From positions 124,001 to 188,000 of the forward strand of contig NZ_CAKTVU010000004.1 of the NCBI RefSeq assembly GCF_934630535.1: DNA of 64,000 bases. Direction: 5' to 3'. Each line of letters begins with the position of its first letter. The stretch's first letter is position 1. The notes under the pieces were generated by a model that was not told where the DNA came from, made no database searches, and saw nothing but the letters and a program-made list of their open reading frames with translations. Position numbers and translations under genes: made by a program. The stretch is from an uncultured Senegalimassilia sp. Its GTDB lineage: Bacteria; Actinomycetota; Coriobacteriia; Coriobacteriales; Eggerthellaceae. Of this stretch, positions 43,301 to 50,893 are shown piece by piece.

Positions 43301-44269
43301 GTGGATTCAAGCATGTTCCTGTTTTATTACTCGATCGCCATGCAGGTGTGCGCGATTTTGACCTCGGCATGCTGCCTGGCCTCCTATTTGGTTTCGCGCA
43401 ACAAAGTCCAACTGTACTGCTTCGTGGGCTTTTTCATGTATTACTGCGACTGCTTGCTGGTATTCCGCGACGATTACGTGATGGCCTCATCACCGGCGGT
43501 GTCCCATGAGGCGTTCTTCATCGGGGATCCGGCTTTTTCCATCATCTTCGGCTGCGCTACGCTCATGTCGTTTTGGTTGATGGTATGCGCGTACGTGGAA
43601 GAGGATTCCATTGTAGTGAGGTTCGGTCCCGCGTACCTGTTCGTCGGGGCCAGCCTTGGTGTGACGCTGCTGCTTCCGCAAGGGTATGTGCACATGTTCG
43701 TGTTCTATTCCCTGCGCGAGGTGTTCATCGCCTGGATACTGTTTTTCGCGGCATTCAAATACATCACTACCGATGACGAGCAGCAACGGCTTCGATTGAG
43801 CCGCTTCCCAAAATTCTACGTGCTGCTTTGGGTGTTGCTGTTAGCCGTGGTCGCCGAGAACGTTTTCCTCTTGCTGATGGTCGGACCTGGGCACATCGAT
43901 GTCCCCTTAGGCTTCTTCCCGGAACGTAACTTCGCCGAGAACCTGCTCGCCTTGGTCTGCGAGTTCGTGGCGCTACGCTCTTCGTTGACGTATCTTTCCG
44001 TGCGCCACAGCGAACCTCCCACGCAAGGAGGCGAGCAGGTGGAAACGTATATCGATCACAACTTGGTTCCGTACGCGGCATCCCATAAGCTCACGCCCCG
44101 CGAAACCGAGATCTTGCGCCTGGTGCTGCTGGGCAAAGACAACCAGAACATCGCAGCAGAGCTGTCGCTCGCACCGGGAACCGTGAAGGTACATGTTCAC
44201 AATATCCTGAAGAAAGCGCAAAAGGCGAACAGGCAAGAGCTCATCCAGGATTACTGGGATTACTTGTAA
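43301..44269 (+). CDS. membrane-embedded LuxR-type regulator (seven-TM sensor + HTH)
   Basis: The 322-aa protein has about seven hydrophobic segments over residues 5-230 and a C-terminal LuxR helix-turn-helix (KLTPRETEILRLVLLGKDNQNIAAELSLAPGTVKVHVHNILKKA, residues about 260-303). Such one-component membrane regulators are abundant in Eggerthellaceae. It starts at GTG 43301, although ATG 43313 is an alternative; no strong ribosome site decides. It is divergent from the YfcC-type transporter across 295 bp, so it may regulate it. Its 3' end overlaps the convergent dinB by 10 bp. Confidence 0.88.
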   Translation: MDSSMFLFYYSIAMQVCAILTSACCLASYLVSRNKVQLYCFVGFFMYYCDCLLVFRDDYVMASSPAVSHEAFFIGDPAFSIIFGCATLMSFWLMVCAYVEEDSIVVRFGPAYLFVGASLGVTLLLPQGYVHMFVFYSLREVFIAWILFFAAFKYITTDDEQQRLRLSRFPKFYVLLWVLLLAVVAENVFLLLMVGPGHIDVPLGFFPERNFAENLLALVCEFVALRSSLTYLSVRHSEPPTQGGEQVETYIDHNLVPYAASHKLTPRETEILRLVLLGKDNQNIAAELSLAPGTVKVHVHNILKKAQKANRQELIQDYWDYL

Positions 44270-45558
44270 TCAGCGGGATTCTTGGCGGCAGTGCCGGTGG
44301 TGTTGCCGGCATTGCGCAACTCGTGACCAAAGCGGACCGCCCCTTCCCCGAAGCGATCTTTCACCAGGTCGGTTGCCGCAAGCAAACCGCGTCGCTTCGA
44401 TTCGTCTTGGATGCGCGGCGTTGCATCGCCTTTGATCGGGGCGACCTGCTTCACATCGAAGAGGCTCTCTTGCACGCCTTCCGATTCGGAAAACCCGGAG
44501 ACGGACACCCCGATAAGGCGCACCGAGACGCCAGGTTCCCAAAGCTCGCCAAGCATGCCGCACAGCTCGGGGGCGAACAGCAGCTCATCGTCGGTCGGCC
44601 GGGGAAGCCTGCGCTGGACCGATCGGCTTGACCTGTCGGGATACCGAAGGCGCAGGCCGATGGTCGATCCACACAAGCCTTTGGCTCGCAGCCGTCTGCC
44701 CACTTTCGCCGCTTGTGTGCTGATGGCCGCCTCGATATCCTCGCGCATGCGAAGGTCGTTTGCGAACGTGACCTCGTTCGATACCGATTTCACCGGCGCA
44801 TGCTGTTGAATGGGAGAGTCATCTAGGCCGCAGGCGCGCATGTACATGACGCGCCCGTTCTTCCCGAACAGACGCTCAAGGCGCGCCGGACCCTCGCACA
44901 CCAGCTGCCCAAGCGTTTCCACCCCATGGCTTTTGAGCCGTTGCTCGGCGGCGGCGCCGATACCGCTCATGCTGCGCACGGGAAGCGGATCGAGAAACGT
45001 GCGCTCGGTCCCCGGGTAGACGACGGTGAGGCCGCGAGGCTTGTCCATATCGGAGGCGATCTTCGCAACCGTCTTGGAGGTTCCCACGCCTACCGAGCAC
45101 GTGACGCCGAGCTGCTCGACCCGCTGCTGGATGCGCCGCGCCACGGCAACGGGGTGCTCCCTGTTGGTTCGCGTGGGGGTGACGTCAAGGAAGGCCTCAT
45201 CGATGCTGACTTGCTGCACGAGCGGCGTCTCGTCGTTCAAGATGGACATAACCTGGTTGCTGACCTGCTTATACCGGTCGAACCTGCCCGCGGCCCAGAT
45301 GGCCTGCGGACAAAGCTTGCGCGCCGTTACCGCGGGCATGGCCGAATGGACGCCGAACTCGCGCGCTTCATAGGAGGCCGTGGATACCACGCCGTGCTTG
45401 TCGGCGCTTCCCCCGACGATGACGGGCTTGCCGCGCCATCCGGGATGGTCGAGCTGCTCGACGGAGGCGAAGAACGCGTCAAGGTCGACCAGCAGGATTG
45501 CCGGCCCTTCCCATGCCTCCAAAGGCAGCACGCCCTCATGTTCGCTCGAATCGATCAT
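44260..45558 (-). CDS. dinB: DNA polymerase IV (Y family)
   Basis: DinB is an error-prone translesion polymerase. The 432-aa protein has the catalytic carboxylates in LLVDLDAFFASVEQ and SIDEAFLDVTPT, the YEAREFGVHSAMPA steric region, the HhH segment RSMSGIGAAAEQRLKSHGV, and a little-finger domain. The C-terminal 90 residues lack a clear clamp-binding QLxLF, but VQESLFDV is a likely version. No LexA box was seen in the 98 bp upstream. It overlaps the LuxR gene 3' end by 10 bp, tail to tail. Confidence 0.94.
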   Translation of the reverse strand: MIDSSEHEGVLPLEAWEGPAILLVDLDAFFASVEQLDHPGWRGKPVIVGGSADKHGVVSTASYEAREFGVHSAMPAVTARKLCPQAIWAAGRFDRYKQVSNQVMSILNDETPLVQQVSIDEAFLDVTPTRTNREHPVAVARRIQQRVEQLGVTCSVGVGTSKTVAKIASDMDKPRGLTVVYPGTERTFLDPLPVRSMSGIGAAAEQRLKSHGVETLGQLVCEGPARLERLFGKNGRVMYMRACGLDDSPIQQHAPVKSVSNEVTFANDLRMREDIEAAISTQAAKVGRRLRAKGLCGSTIGLRLRYPDRSSRSVQRRLPRPTDDELLFAPELCGMLGELWEPGVSVRLIGVSVSGFSESEGVQESLFDVKQVAPIKGDATPRIQDESKRRGLLAATDLVKDRFGEGAVRFGHELRNAGNTTGTAAKNPADYK

Positions 45559-45656
45559 GCGTTCCAGTTTACCACGGTGCGCGGAGCGCGAAACGCTGTG
45601 CTACTATATGCGTTCGGCTTTATCGCGATATCGGGCAGCAACGCAAGGAGGGCGCT

Positions 45657-46784
45657 TTGGACGATGTGAACGGACGCCTTCGCACCACCGGGTGGGGCGC
45701 CCTCGCTCCCGCACCGGCAGCTCCCGATATGCTGCCCGATTCTGAAGTCGCCATCATCGAATGGCTTGATTTCTCGCAGACGCTCAACCCGCTCGGCATG
45801 CCCGAAGCGTTCGGCCCGGCACTGAACCTCTTGACCAGAAACCCCATCACGCCCGAAGAGGAGCATGCGGCGCAAGCCCAGATTCCCGTGCTATTGGCGA
45901 AAAGGTACGGCGTGAGCCCTGATTGCGTGGCAGTAGGCGCTTCCGCAACCGATGCGCTAGCAGCCGTGGCGAACTCCTTCGAACCGCGCACCGTTGCCGT
46001 TCCCGTGCCCTCGCGCGCCGCTTACGAGCGATGCCTGGGGACCGCCGGGCATCGTATCGTGGAGATACCCGGCCCCGACGGGTTCGTGGTTCCCGAGCCG
46101 CAGGCGGTCCATCGCATGGGCCTGACCTTCGACGCGGCCATGCTCGCCAACCCCGCCTTCCCCACCAGCCGGCTGCTGGCTCGGCAGACGCTGCTCGATT
46201 ACCTGCAAGCCTGCACATGGGTGATTGTGGATGAGCGCGGGATAGACCTGACGCTTGGCGGCGAATCTGCGGCGAGCATGCTTGCCGAGCACTCGAACCT
46301 CATCGTCATCCGGTCGCTTACCGACACGTTCTCGTTGCCCGGCATGCCCCTATCGTGCGCATTGGCGCACCCAGCCGTGGCCGCCCGCATTTCGCAGCTG
46401 ATCAAGCGCCCGGCATCCGCCGCGTTGAGCGCTCGCCTGCTGAAGCTGGCAGCGCCCGATCATCACCTTGAGCAGGCGCGCGAGGTGCTTGAGACCGAGA
46501 TACCCTGGATGCAGTGCATGTTGAGCTTGGTCCCCGGTATCAGCATCTATCCGGCTGAGGCGAATTACGTGATGTGCTCGTTCGCCCCAGGGCGTTCCAT
46601 GCATCTAGGAGCCGCCGATACCCCCGACCTGGTGCGCAAGCTGCAAAGGCGGGGCTTCCCGGTTCGCACGCTCGACCGCACGCCCGGCGTTGCGCCCGGC
46701 AGCCATTTTTGCGTGAGCGTGCGCACCAGGTCGGACAACGAACGGTTCATCGCCGTTTTGCGGCAGATCGTCGCGGGACGCTGA
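45657..46784 (+). CDS. CobD/HisC-like aminotransferase homologue lacking the PLP lysine (probable pseudoenzyme)
   Basis: The start is TTG 45657, 5 bases after AAGGAGG; product 375 aa. The fold-type I pattern of threonine-phosphate decarboxylase/histidinol-phosphate aminotransferase is clear: LDFSQTLNPLGMPEAF near the N-terminus, GASATDALAAVANSF, and a C-terminal FCVSVRTRSDNERFIAVL with the substrate-carboxylate Arg. The cofactor site has been dismantled, however. The Schiff-base lysine of RSLTK is D223 (RSLTDTFSLPG), the following phosphate-binding Arg (GLRLG) is Pro-Leu-Ser, NPNNPTG reads NPAFPTS (N165), and VDEAYxxF reads VDERGIDL (D192). The gene is intact, so a non-PLP role is likely. Neighbours give no hint. 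Confidence 0.85.
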   Translation: MDDVNGRLRTTGWGALAPAPAAPDMLPDSEVAIIEWLDFSQTLNPLGMPEAFGPALNLLTRNPITPEEEHAAQAQIPVLLAKRYGVSPDCVAVGASATDALAAVANSFEPRTVAVPVPSRAAYERCLGTAGHRIVEIPGPDGFVVPEPQAVHRMGLTFDAAMLANPAFPTSRLLARQTLLDYLQACTWVIVDERGIDLTLGGESAASMLAEHSNLIVIRSLTDTFSLPGMPLSCALAHPAVAARISQLIKRPASAALSARLLKLAAPDHHLEQAREVLETEIPWMQCMLSLVPGISIYPAEANYVMCSFAPGRSMHLGAADTPDLVRKLQRRGFPVRTLDRTPGVAPGSHFCVSVRTRSDNERFIAVLRQIVAGR

Positions 46785-46798
46785 TACGTCGAACGCAA

Positions 46799-46856
46799 GC
46801 GGCGCCGCCGGCGCACCGGAACGCAAAACCCGATGCAACGGCGGCGCCGCAGCTTT
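46799..46856. terminator. long GC-rich hairpin between convergent genes
   Basis: A perfect 12-bp inverted repeat GCGGCGCCGCCG (46799-46810) / CGGCGGCGCCGC (46839-46850) with a 28-base loop is followed by AGCTTTT. It lies between the rightward aminotransferase-like gene and the leftward copA. Confidence 0.7.
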
Positions 46857-46877
46857 TCCGAACGCGAAATGATCGGC

Positions 46878-47087
46878 CTACTCGATGCCCTTCACCTCGT
46901 AACCGGCGTCGACGACCGCATCTACGAGCGCGGCATCCTCCACCGCGTCGGTGAGCTTCGCAACAGCCGTGCCTGCATCAAGGTCGACGACGGCCTCCGA
47001 CACGCCCTCGACCCCCTCGAGCGCCTTCTTCACATGGGCGACGCAATGCGGGCACATCATTCCCTCGACGGTAAGCTTCTTTTCCAT
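46878..47087 (-). CDS. copZ: nested, in-frame CopZ-like copper chaperone (internal start in copA)
   Basis: Inside copA, ATG 47087 is preceded by GAGGAGG (47099-47093) with a 5-base gap, a textbook ribosome site. Translation from here in the same frame gives a 69-aa protein that is exactly one HMA fold, opening MEKKLTVEGMMCPHC (ligands C12 and C15) and ending at the copA stop. Free CopZ is otherwise missing from this copper operon. In E. coli the copA gene also yields a separate chaperone, by ribosomal frameshift; here the route would be internal initiation. Production of the short form is inference from the ribosome site and domain boundary. Confidence 0.6.
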   Translation of the reverse strand: MEKKLTVEGMMCPHCVAHVKKALEGVEGVSEAVVDLDAGTAVAKLTDAVEDAALVDAVVDAGYEVKGIE

Positions 47088-49493
47088 GATGACCTCCTCA
47101 TCTGCGGGCGCACCCGCATCGATTGCCTGGATATCCTGCTCGAATACGCTTGTATCCGCAGCTTCCTCATTCGGTTCCCCTTGCTTTGCAACCAGCTGCT
47201 GCGCCGCACCCGAGCAGAAGCGGGGCTTCCACGAACGCAGACGCAGCGCATTCGAGACGACGCATACGCTCGAGCAGCTCATAGCTGCCGCTGCGATCAT
47301 GGGATTGAGCGTGAAACCCGCGAACGAGAACACGCCGGCAGCCACCGGGATACACACCGCATTGTAGATCAAGGCCCAGAACAGGTTCTGCTTGATGTTG
47401 CGCAGCGTGGAGCGCGACAGCTGGATGGCGGCGGGCACGTCCAGAACGTCGGAGCGCATGAGCACCACATCGGCGCTCTCGATGGCGATATCGGTGCCAG
47501 CACCGATGGCGATGCCCACATCGGCGCGCGCAAGCGCCGGGGCATCGTTGATGCCGTCGCCGACCATGGTGACGCGGCCTTGCTCGGACAGGCGGCGGAT
47601 CTCGCGCTCCTTATCCTGCGGGAGCACCCCGGCTATCACCTCATCGACGCCGACCTGACGCTGGATAGCCTGCGCCGTTCGCTCGTTATCGCCCGTGAGC
47701 ATGACGGTTCGCAGCCCCATGGCGCGCAGCTCCTCGATAGCCGCAGCGCTCGAAGGCTTGACGGTATCGGCGACGGCGACAAGACCGCACACCTTGCCCG
47801 AGCAGGCGAAATACAAGGGCGTTTTCCCCTGGTCTGCAAGCTCTTGGGCGCGCGATTCGAGCGCGGAGATGTCCACCCCCGCCTGCTGCATGAGCCTGGC
47901 ATTGCCCGCCAGCGCGCAAGCCCCGCCAACGTTTGCGCGCACGCCGCCGCCGGCAACCTGCTCGAACGCCTCGACCGGTTGCACCTGCGCACCGGCGGCT
48001 TCGGCCCATGCCGCAACGGCCTGCGCAAGCGGATGCTCGCTGCGCTGCTCGATGGAAAGCGCAAGGCTTGCGAGCCCCTGTTCGCCCGCACCGCCTGCGC
48101 GCACGACATCGGTGACCACGGGTTTGCCGGTGGTAATCGTGCCCGTCTTGTCGAACACGACCGTCTTGACGTCGTGGGCCACCTCGAGCGCTTCGGCCGA
48201 CTTCACCAAGATGCCGCTGGCGGCCCCGCGGCCGGTACCCACCATGATAGCCGTAGGCGTCGCAAGGCCGAGCGCGCAAGGACAGCTGATCACAAGCACG
48301 GAGATGGCATGCGTGAGCGCAGTGGACACATCGGCGGACAGGACCATCCAAACGGCGAACGCAGCGATGGCGATGACGATGACGACGGGGACGAACACGC
48401 CCGCGATCTTGTCCGCGATCTTCTCGATGGGAGCCTTTGTGGAGGTTGCCTCATCGACAAGGCGGATGATGCCCGCAAGCGTGGTGTCGGCGCCTACGCG
48501 GTCCGCCCGCATGACGAACCACCCGGACTTGTTCAGGGTTGCTCCCGTGACGGCGTCGCCGGCATGCTTGCCGACCGGCACGCTTTCGCCGGTGATGACC
48601 GACTCGTCCACCACGCCGTCGCCTTCGATGACGATGCCGTCGACGGGCACGCTCTGACCAGCTTTGACCACGAGCATATCGCCGACGCGCACCTGTTCGA
48701 CCGGCACCTGCTCAACGCCGCCGTCCGGCGTGCGGCGCGCAGCTTCCTTCGGCGTCAAATCCATAAGCTTGGTGATGGCGTCGGTGGTCTTGCCCTTCGC
48801 CCGCGCCTCGAAGTACTTGCCGAGCGTGATGAGCGTCAAGATCATGGCAGCGGATTCGAAATACAGGTCCATAGCGGCCGCATGCGCGAAATCGATATCC
48901 CCGTGTCCCATGCCCCAACCGATGCGGTAGATGGCCGCGATGCCGTATATGGTGGATGCGGCGGAGCCGAGCGCGATGAGCGAATCCATGTTCGGGGCGC
49001 CATGGGCAAGCGTCTTGAAGCCCACGTGGAAGAACTTGAAGTTCACGAAGATGACGGGCAGCAACAGCAGGAACTGGGTGAATGCGAACGTGAGCATGTT
49101 CTCATGACCAAGAAACACCCCGGGCAGCGGCCAGCCGAACATGTGACCCATCGACAGATAGAACAACGGGATGGTGAAGCTGAAGCTCACGATGAGGCGC
49201 ATGCGCACCCGCTTCGCTTCAGCGGCGGAATCGTTCACCGGTCGAGCAGGCAGCTGCGCGCCGCTAGGCGCAGAACCCGCCTCAGGCCGCGGATATGCAC
49301 CGTAGCCCGCTTTCTCGACTGCCGCGGAAATGGCGGCTAAGGTGGAATCTTCGCCGTCGAAATCCACTTCCATGCTGTTCTTCAGCAGGTTCACCATCAC
49401 CGAGGCGACGCCCGGGACGTTTGCCGCGGCCTTCTCGACACGCGCCGAGCATGCGGCGCATGTCATGCCGGTCACGTCGAATGTACGTTTCAT
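46878..49493 (-). CDS. copA: Cu(+)-exporting P-type ATPase with fused C-terminal HMA domain
   Basis: CopA exports Cu(I) across the membrane. The 871-aa protein has an N-terminal metal-binding HMA domain (C12-A-A-C15 in GMTCAACSARVE), eight TM segments, the actuator TGES near residue 301, the CPC transport site C404-P-C406, the phosphorylated D448 (DKTGT), and GDGINDAPAL. Unusually, after the last TM and an acidic linker (about 770-802), a second HMA domain follows at the C-terminus with C814-P-H-C817. AAGGG precedes the ATG, and csoR ends 20 bp upstream, forming a csoR-copA operon. The C-terminal domain also has its own ribosome site (see nested copZ). Confidence 0.95.
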   Translation of the reverse strand: MKRTFDVTGMTCAACSARVEKAAANVPGVASVMVNLLKNSMEVDFDGEDSTLAAISAAVEKAGYGAYPRPEAGSAPSGAQLPARPVNDSAAEAKRVRMRLIVSFSFTIPLFYLSMGHMFGWPLPGVFLGHENMLTFAFTQFLLLLPVIFVNFKFFHVGFKTLAHGAPNMDSLIALGSAASTIYGIAAIYRIGWGMGHGDIDFAHAAAMDLYFESAAMILTLITLGKYFEARAKGKTTDAITKLMDLTPKEAARRTPDGGVEQVPVEQVRVGDMLVVKAGQSVPVDGIVIEGDGVVDESVITGESVPVGKHAGDAVTGATLNKSGWFVMRADRVGADTTLAGIIRLVDEATSTKAPIEKIADKIAGVFVPVVIVIAIAAFAVWMVLSADVSTALTHAISVLVISCPCALGLATPTAIMVGTGRGAASGILVKSAEALEVAHDVKTVVFDKTGTITTGKPVVTDVVRAGGAGEQGLASLALSIEQRSEHPLAQAVAAWAEAAGAQVQPVEAFEQVAGGGVRANVGGACALAGNARLMQQAGVDISALESRAQELADQGKTPLYFACSGKVCGLVAVADTVKPSSAAAIEELRAMGLRTVMLTGDNERTAQAIQRQVGVDEVIAGVLPQDKEREIRRLSEQGRVTMVGDGINDAPALARADVGIAIGAGTDIAIESADVVLMRSDVLDVPAAIQLSRSTLRNIKQNLFWALIYNAVCIPVAAGVFSFAGFTLNPMIAAAAMSCSSVCVVSNALRLRSWKPRFCSGAAQQLVAKQGEPNEEAADTSVFEQDIQAIDAGAPADEEVIMEKKLTVEGMMCPHCVAHVKKALEGVEGVSEAVVDLDAGTAVAKLTDAVEDAALVDAVVDAGYEVKGIE

Positions 49494-49513
49494 GTTTACC
49501 CTTCTTCCGGCGC

Positions 49514-49846
49514 TTACCGCGCGAATTTCTTAATGAGCTGCATGGCTTCATCGATGATCTGCGTATTGCCCTTCTCGATTTGCTCGACCACGCAGGTTTC
49601 CAGGTGATTTTGCAGCAAGATGGCGGAAATGCTGTGCACGGCGCTTTCGGCGGCGGAGAGCTGCATGAGCACGTCGCCGCAATAACGATTGTCGTCGATC
49701 ATCGTTTTCACGCCGTTGAGCTGGCCTATCACGCGGTTCAGGCGTTTTTGCAGGTCTTCTTGCATCTGCACGCTGCGAGGCGTTGCCTTATGGTGGCAAC
49801 AGCAAGCCTTTTGCGCACCCTGGCTTGCGGGCGAATCTTCGCTCAT
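49514..49846 (-). CDS. csoR: copper-sensing repressor CsoR
   Basis: CsoR binds the operator without copper and releases it on Cu(I) binding. ATG 49846 (MSEDSPASQGAQ) is 7 bases after GGAAGG; the longer frame would run through the promoter. In the 110-aa protein the Cu(I) ligands are C56 (RYCGDVL), H81 and C85 (LQNHLETC). The RLNRVIGQLNGVKTMI helix is intact. An extra N-terminal Cys/His cluster (KACCCHHK, residues 14-20) could add a metal site. It is the first gene of csoR-copA, under two CsoR-type operators. Confidence 0.94.
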   Translation of the reverse strand: MSEDSPASQGAQKACCCHHKATPRSVQMQEDLQKRLNRVIGQLNGVKTMIDDNRYCGDVLMQLSAAESAVHSISAILLQNHLETCVVEQIEKGNTQIIDEAMQLIKKFAR

Positions 49847-49895
49847 GAAGCATCCTTCCAATCGGAGCGGACCAAGGGGACATGCAGCGACTCGC

Positions 49896-49920
49896 ATATA
49901 CCCCCATAGGGCATGTATAT
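49896..49920. promoter_or_regulatory. CsoR-type operator 1
   Basis: An AT-flanked G/C palindrome ATATACCCCC...GGGCATGTATAT spans the csoR leader, about 50 bp upstream of the csoR start codon. It fits the TATACCCN5GGGTATA form known for CsoR sites. Confidence 0.65.
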
Positions 49921-49927
49921 CATGCTC

Positions 49928-49955
49928 AGTATATGCCCCCAAGGGGTATAGTCAA
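49928..49955 (-). promoter_or_regulatory. csoR-copA promoter with CsoR-type operator 2 in its spacer
   Basis: On the minus strand TTGACT (49955-49950), 16 bp and TATACT (49933-49928) form a sigma70-type promoter. The palindrome TATATGCCCCCAAGGGGTATA (49930-49950, given here as 21 positions; the core is GCCCCC/GGGG) fills the spacer, so CsoR bound there would exclude RNA polymerase. Confidence 0.7.
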
Positions 49956-50003
49956 GCAAAAGGTTTACGTTATGAAACTTAATACGCAACGTGAACGCAG
50001 GTC

Positions 50004-50025
50004 GGTTTTGCGAAATCGCAAAACC
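50004..50025. repeat. perfect 10-bp palindrome upstream of the arsR-type promoter
   Basis: GGTTTTGCGA and TCGCAAAACC flank a 2-base centre, directly upstream of the -35 at 50028. Near copies occur at 33279-33300 (TTTTTTGCGAATCGCGAAAAA) and, for 17 bases, inside the hybrid kinase gene at 31868-31884. It could be a regulator site; no known factor is recognised. Confidence 0.5.
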
Positions 50026-50027
50026 AG

Positions 50028-50073
50028 TTGACAAGCATGCGCTGCAGACTATACTTATGAACAGTTGCTCATA
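50028..50073 (+). promoter_or_regulatory. metal-responsive promoter with ArsR/SmtB-type operator
   Basis: TTGACA (50028-50033), a 16-bp spacer and TATACT (50050-50055) form a strong promoter. The imperfect dyad TATGAAC-AGTT-GCTCATA (50056-50073) begins right after the -10. It resembles ArsR/SmtB operators, which have TGAAC/TTCA half sites, so binding would cover the transcription start. Confidence 0.72.
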
Positions 50074-50104
50074 TGTTTAGCAGTTAGCTGAAAGGATCGC
50101 AACC

Positions 50105-50581
50105 ATGGCAAACGAGGAGATGTCCGCGTCCACGTTGCACTCGAGGCAAAGCGGCGCAGCAGCAGCCGACCAGCCATCGATCATGGAAACCGAACATCGG
50201 TGCGCCCCCGCTGACGCCCTGCCAACCCAAAAATCGCAGACCGACGATTGCCCCTGCGGATGCAACCGCCAGGAAACGCAGCAACGCTTCGATACCATGC
50301 CCGACGAGGAGCTGCTCTACGATTTGGCGGACCTGTTCAAGGTGTTCGCCGATACCACGCGCATCAAAATACTGTTCGCCCTGATGGCACGCGCCATGTC
50401 CGTAAGCGAGCTTGCCGAGGCCATCGGCGCCACGCAATCTGCGGTATCCCATCAGCTACGCCAGCTCAAGCAAGCTCACCTGGTGAAGTTCCAGCGCGAC
50501 GGCAAATCCGTCATCTATTCCCTATCGGACGACCACGTGTACACCATGCTTGCGCAAGGCATGACCCATATCTGCGAATAG
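50105..50581 (+). CDS. ArsR/SmtB-family metal-sensing repressor (zinc type)
   Basis: ArsR/SmtB repressors leave DNA on binding metal. The 158-aa protein has an N-terminal extension of about 58 residues with a DDCPCGC cluster, then a winged helix (FADTTRIKILFALMARAMSVSELAEAIGATQSAVSHQLRQLKQAHLV). The C-terminal alpha-5 helix carries the SmtB/CzrA zinc pattern D-x-H-x10-H-x2-E, with every ligand present (DDHVYTMLAQGMTHICE). This predicts Zn (or Co) sensing; the Cys cluster could add a second Cd/Pb site as in CadC/ZiaR. ATG 50105 follows AAAGGA. It heads a metal-export operon. Confidence 0.93.
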   Translation: MANEEMSASTLHSRQSGAAAADQPSIMETEHRCAPADALPTQKSQTDDCPCGCNRQETQQRFDTMPDEELLYDLADLFKVFADTTRIKILFALMARAMSVSELAEAIGATQSAVSHQLRQLKQAHLVKFQRDGKSVIYSLSDDHVYTMLAQGMTHICE

Positions 50582-50635
50582 CCGGGCACGCGCCCGAAAC
50601 CATTCGCCCTCATCCACTAAACGAAAGGAACCATC

Positions 50636-50854
50636 ATGCGTAAGACGTTCAAACTCGACGAGCTCGACTGCGCCAACTGCGGAGCGAAGATCGAGGCGGG
50701 AATCAAGCAGATCGAAGGCGTGAACGACGCCAAGGTCACCTTCATGACCCAGAAGCTTATGATCGACGCCGATGACGCCCGCTTCGAGCAGATCGTCGAC
50801 GAGGCTCAAAAGGTCGCCCACAAGTTCGAGCCCGACTGCGACATCGTTCGTTAA
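50636..50854 (+). CDS. stand-alone HMA metal-binding protein
   Basis: The 72-aa protein is a single ferredoxin-like heavy-metal-associated domain with the ligand motif LDCANCGAKIEAGIKQIEGV (C12 and C15). The DCANC signature with a preceding Asp is typical of the N-terminal domain of ZntA/CadA zinc-cadmium ATPases, more than of copper chaperones. It lies directly before an ATPase that lacks such a domain, so it looks like a detached N-terminal domain or a dedicated chaperone. GAAAGGA precedes the ATG. Confidence 0.92.
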   Translation: MRKTFKLDELDCANCGAKIEAGIKQIEGVNDAKVTFMTQKLMIDADDARFEQIVDEAQKVAHKFEPDCDIVR

Positions 50855-50893
50855 CAAAGCCGGGCGCGACGCCGCCGAGAAAGAATCACGACC

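Noticed and set aside
46878..49493. copA C-terminal HMA as a separate gene fused by sequencing error
   Set aside because: The linker is continuous, in frame and free of stop codons, and the internal ribosome site explains separate production without invoking an error.
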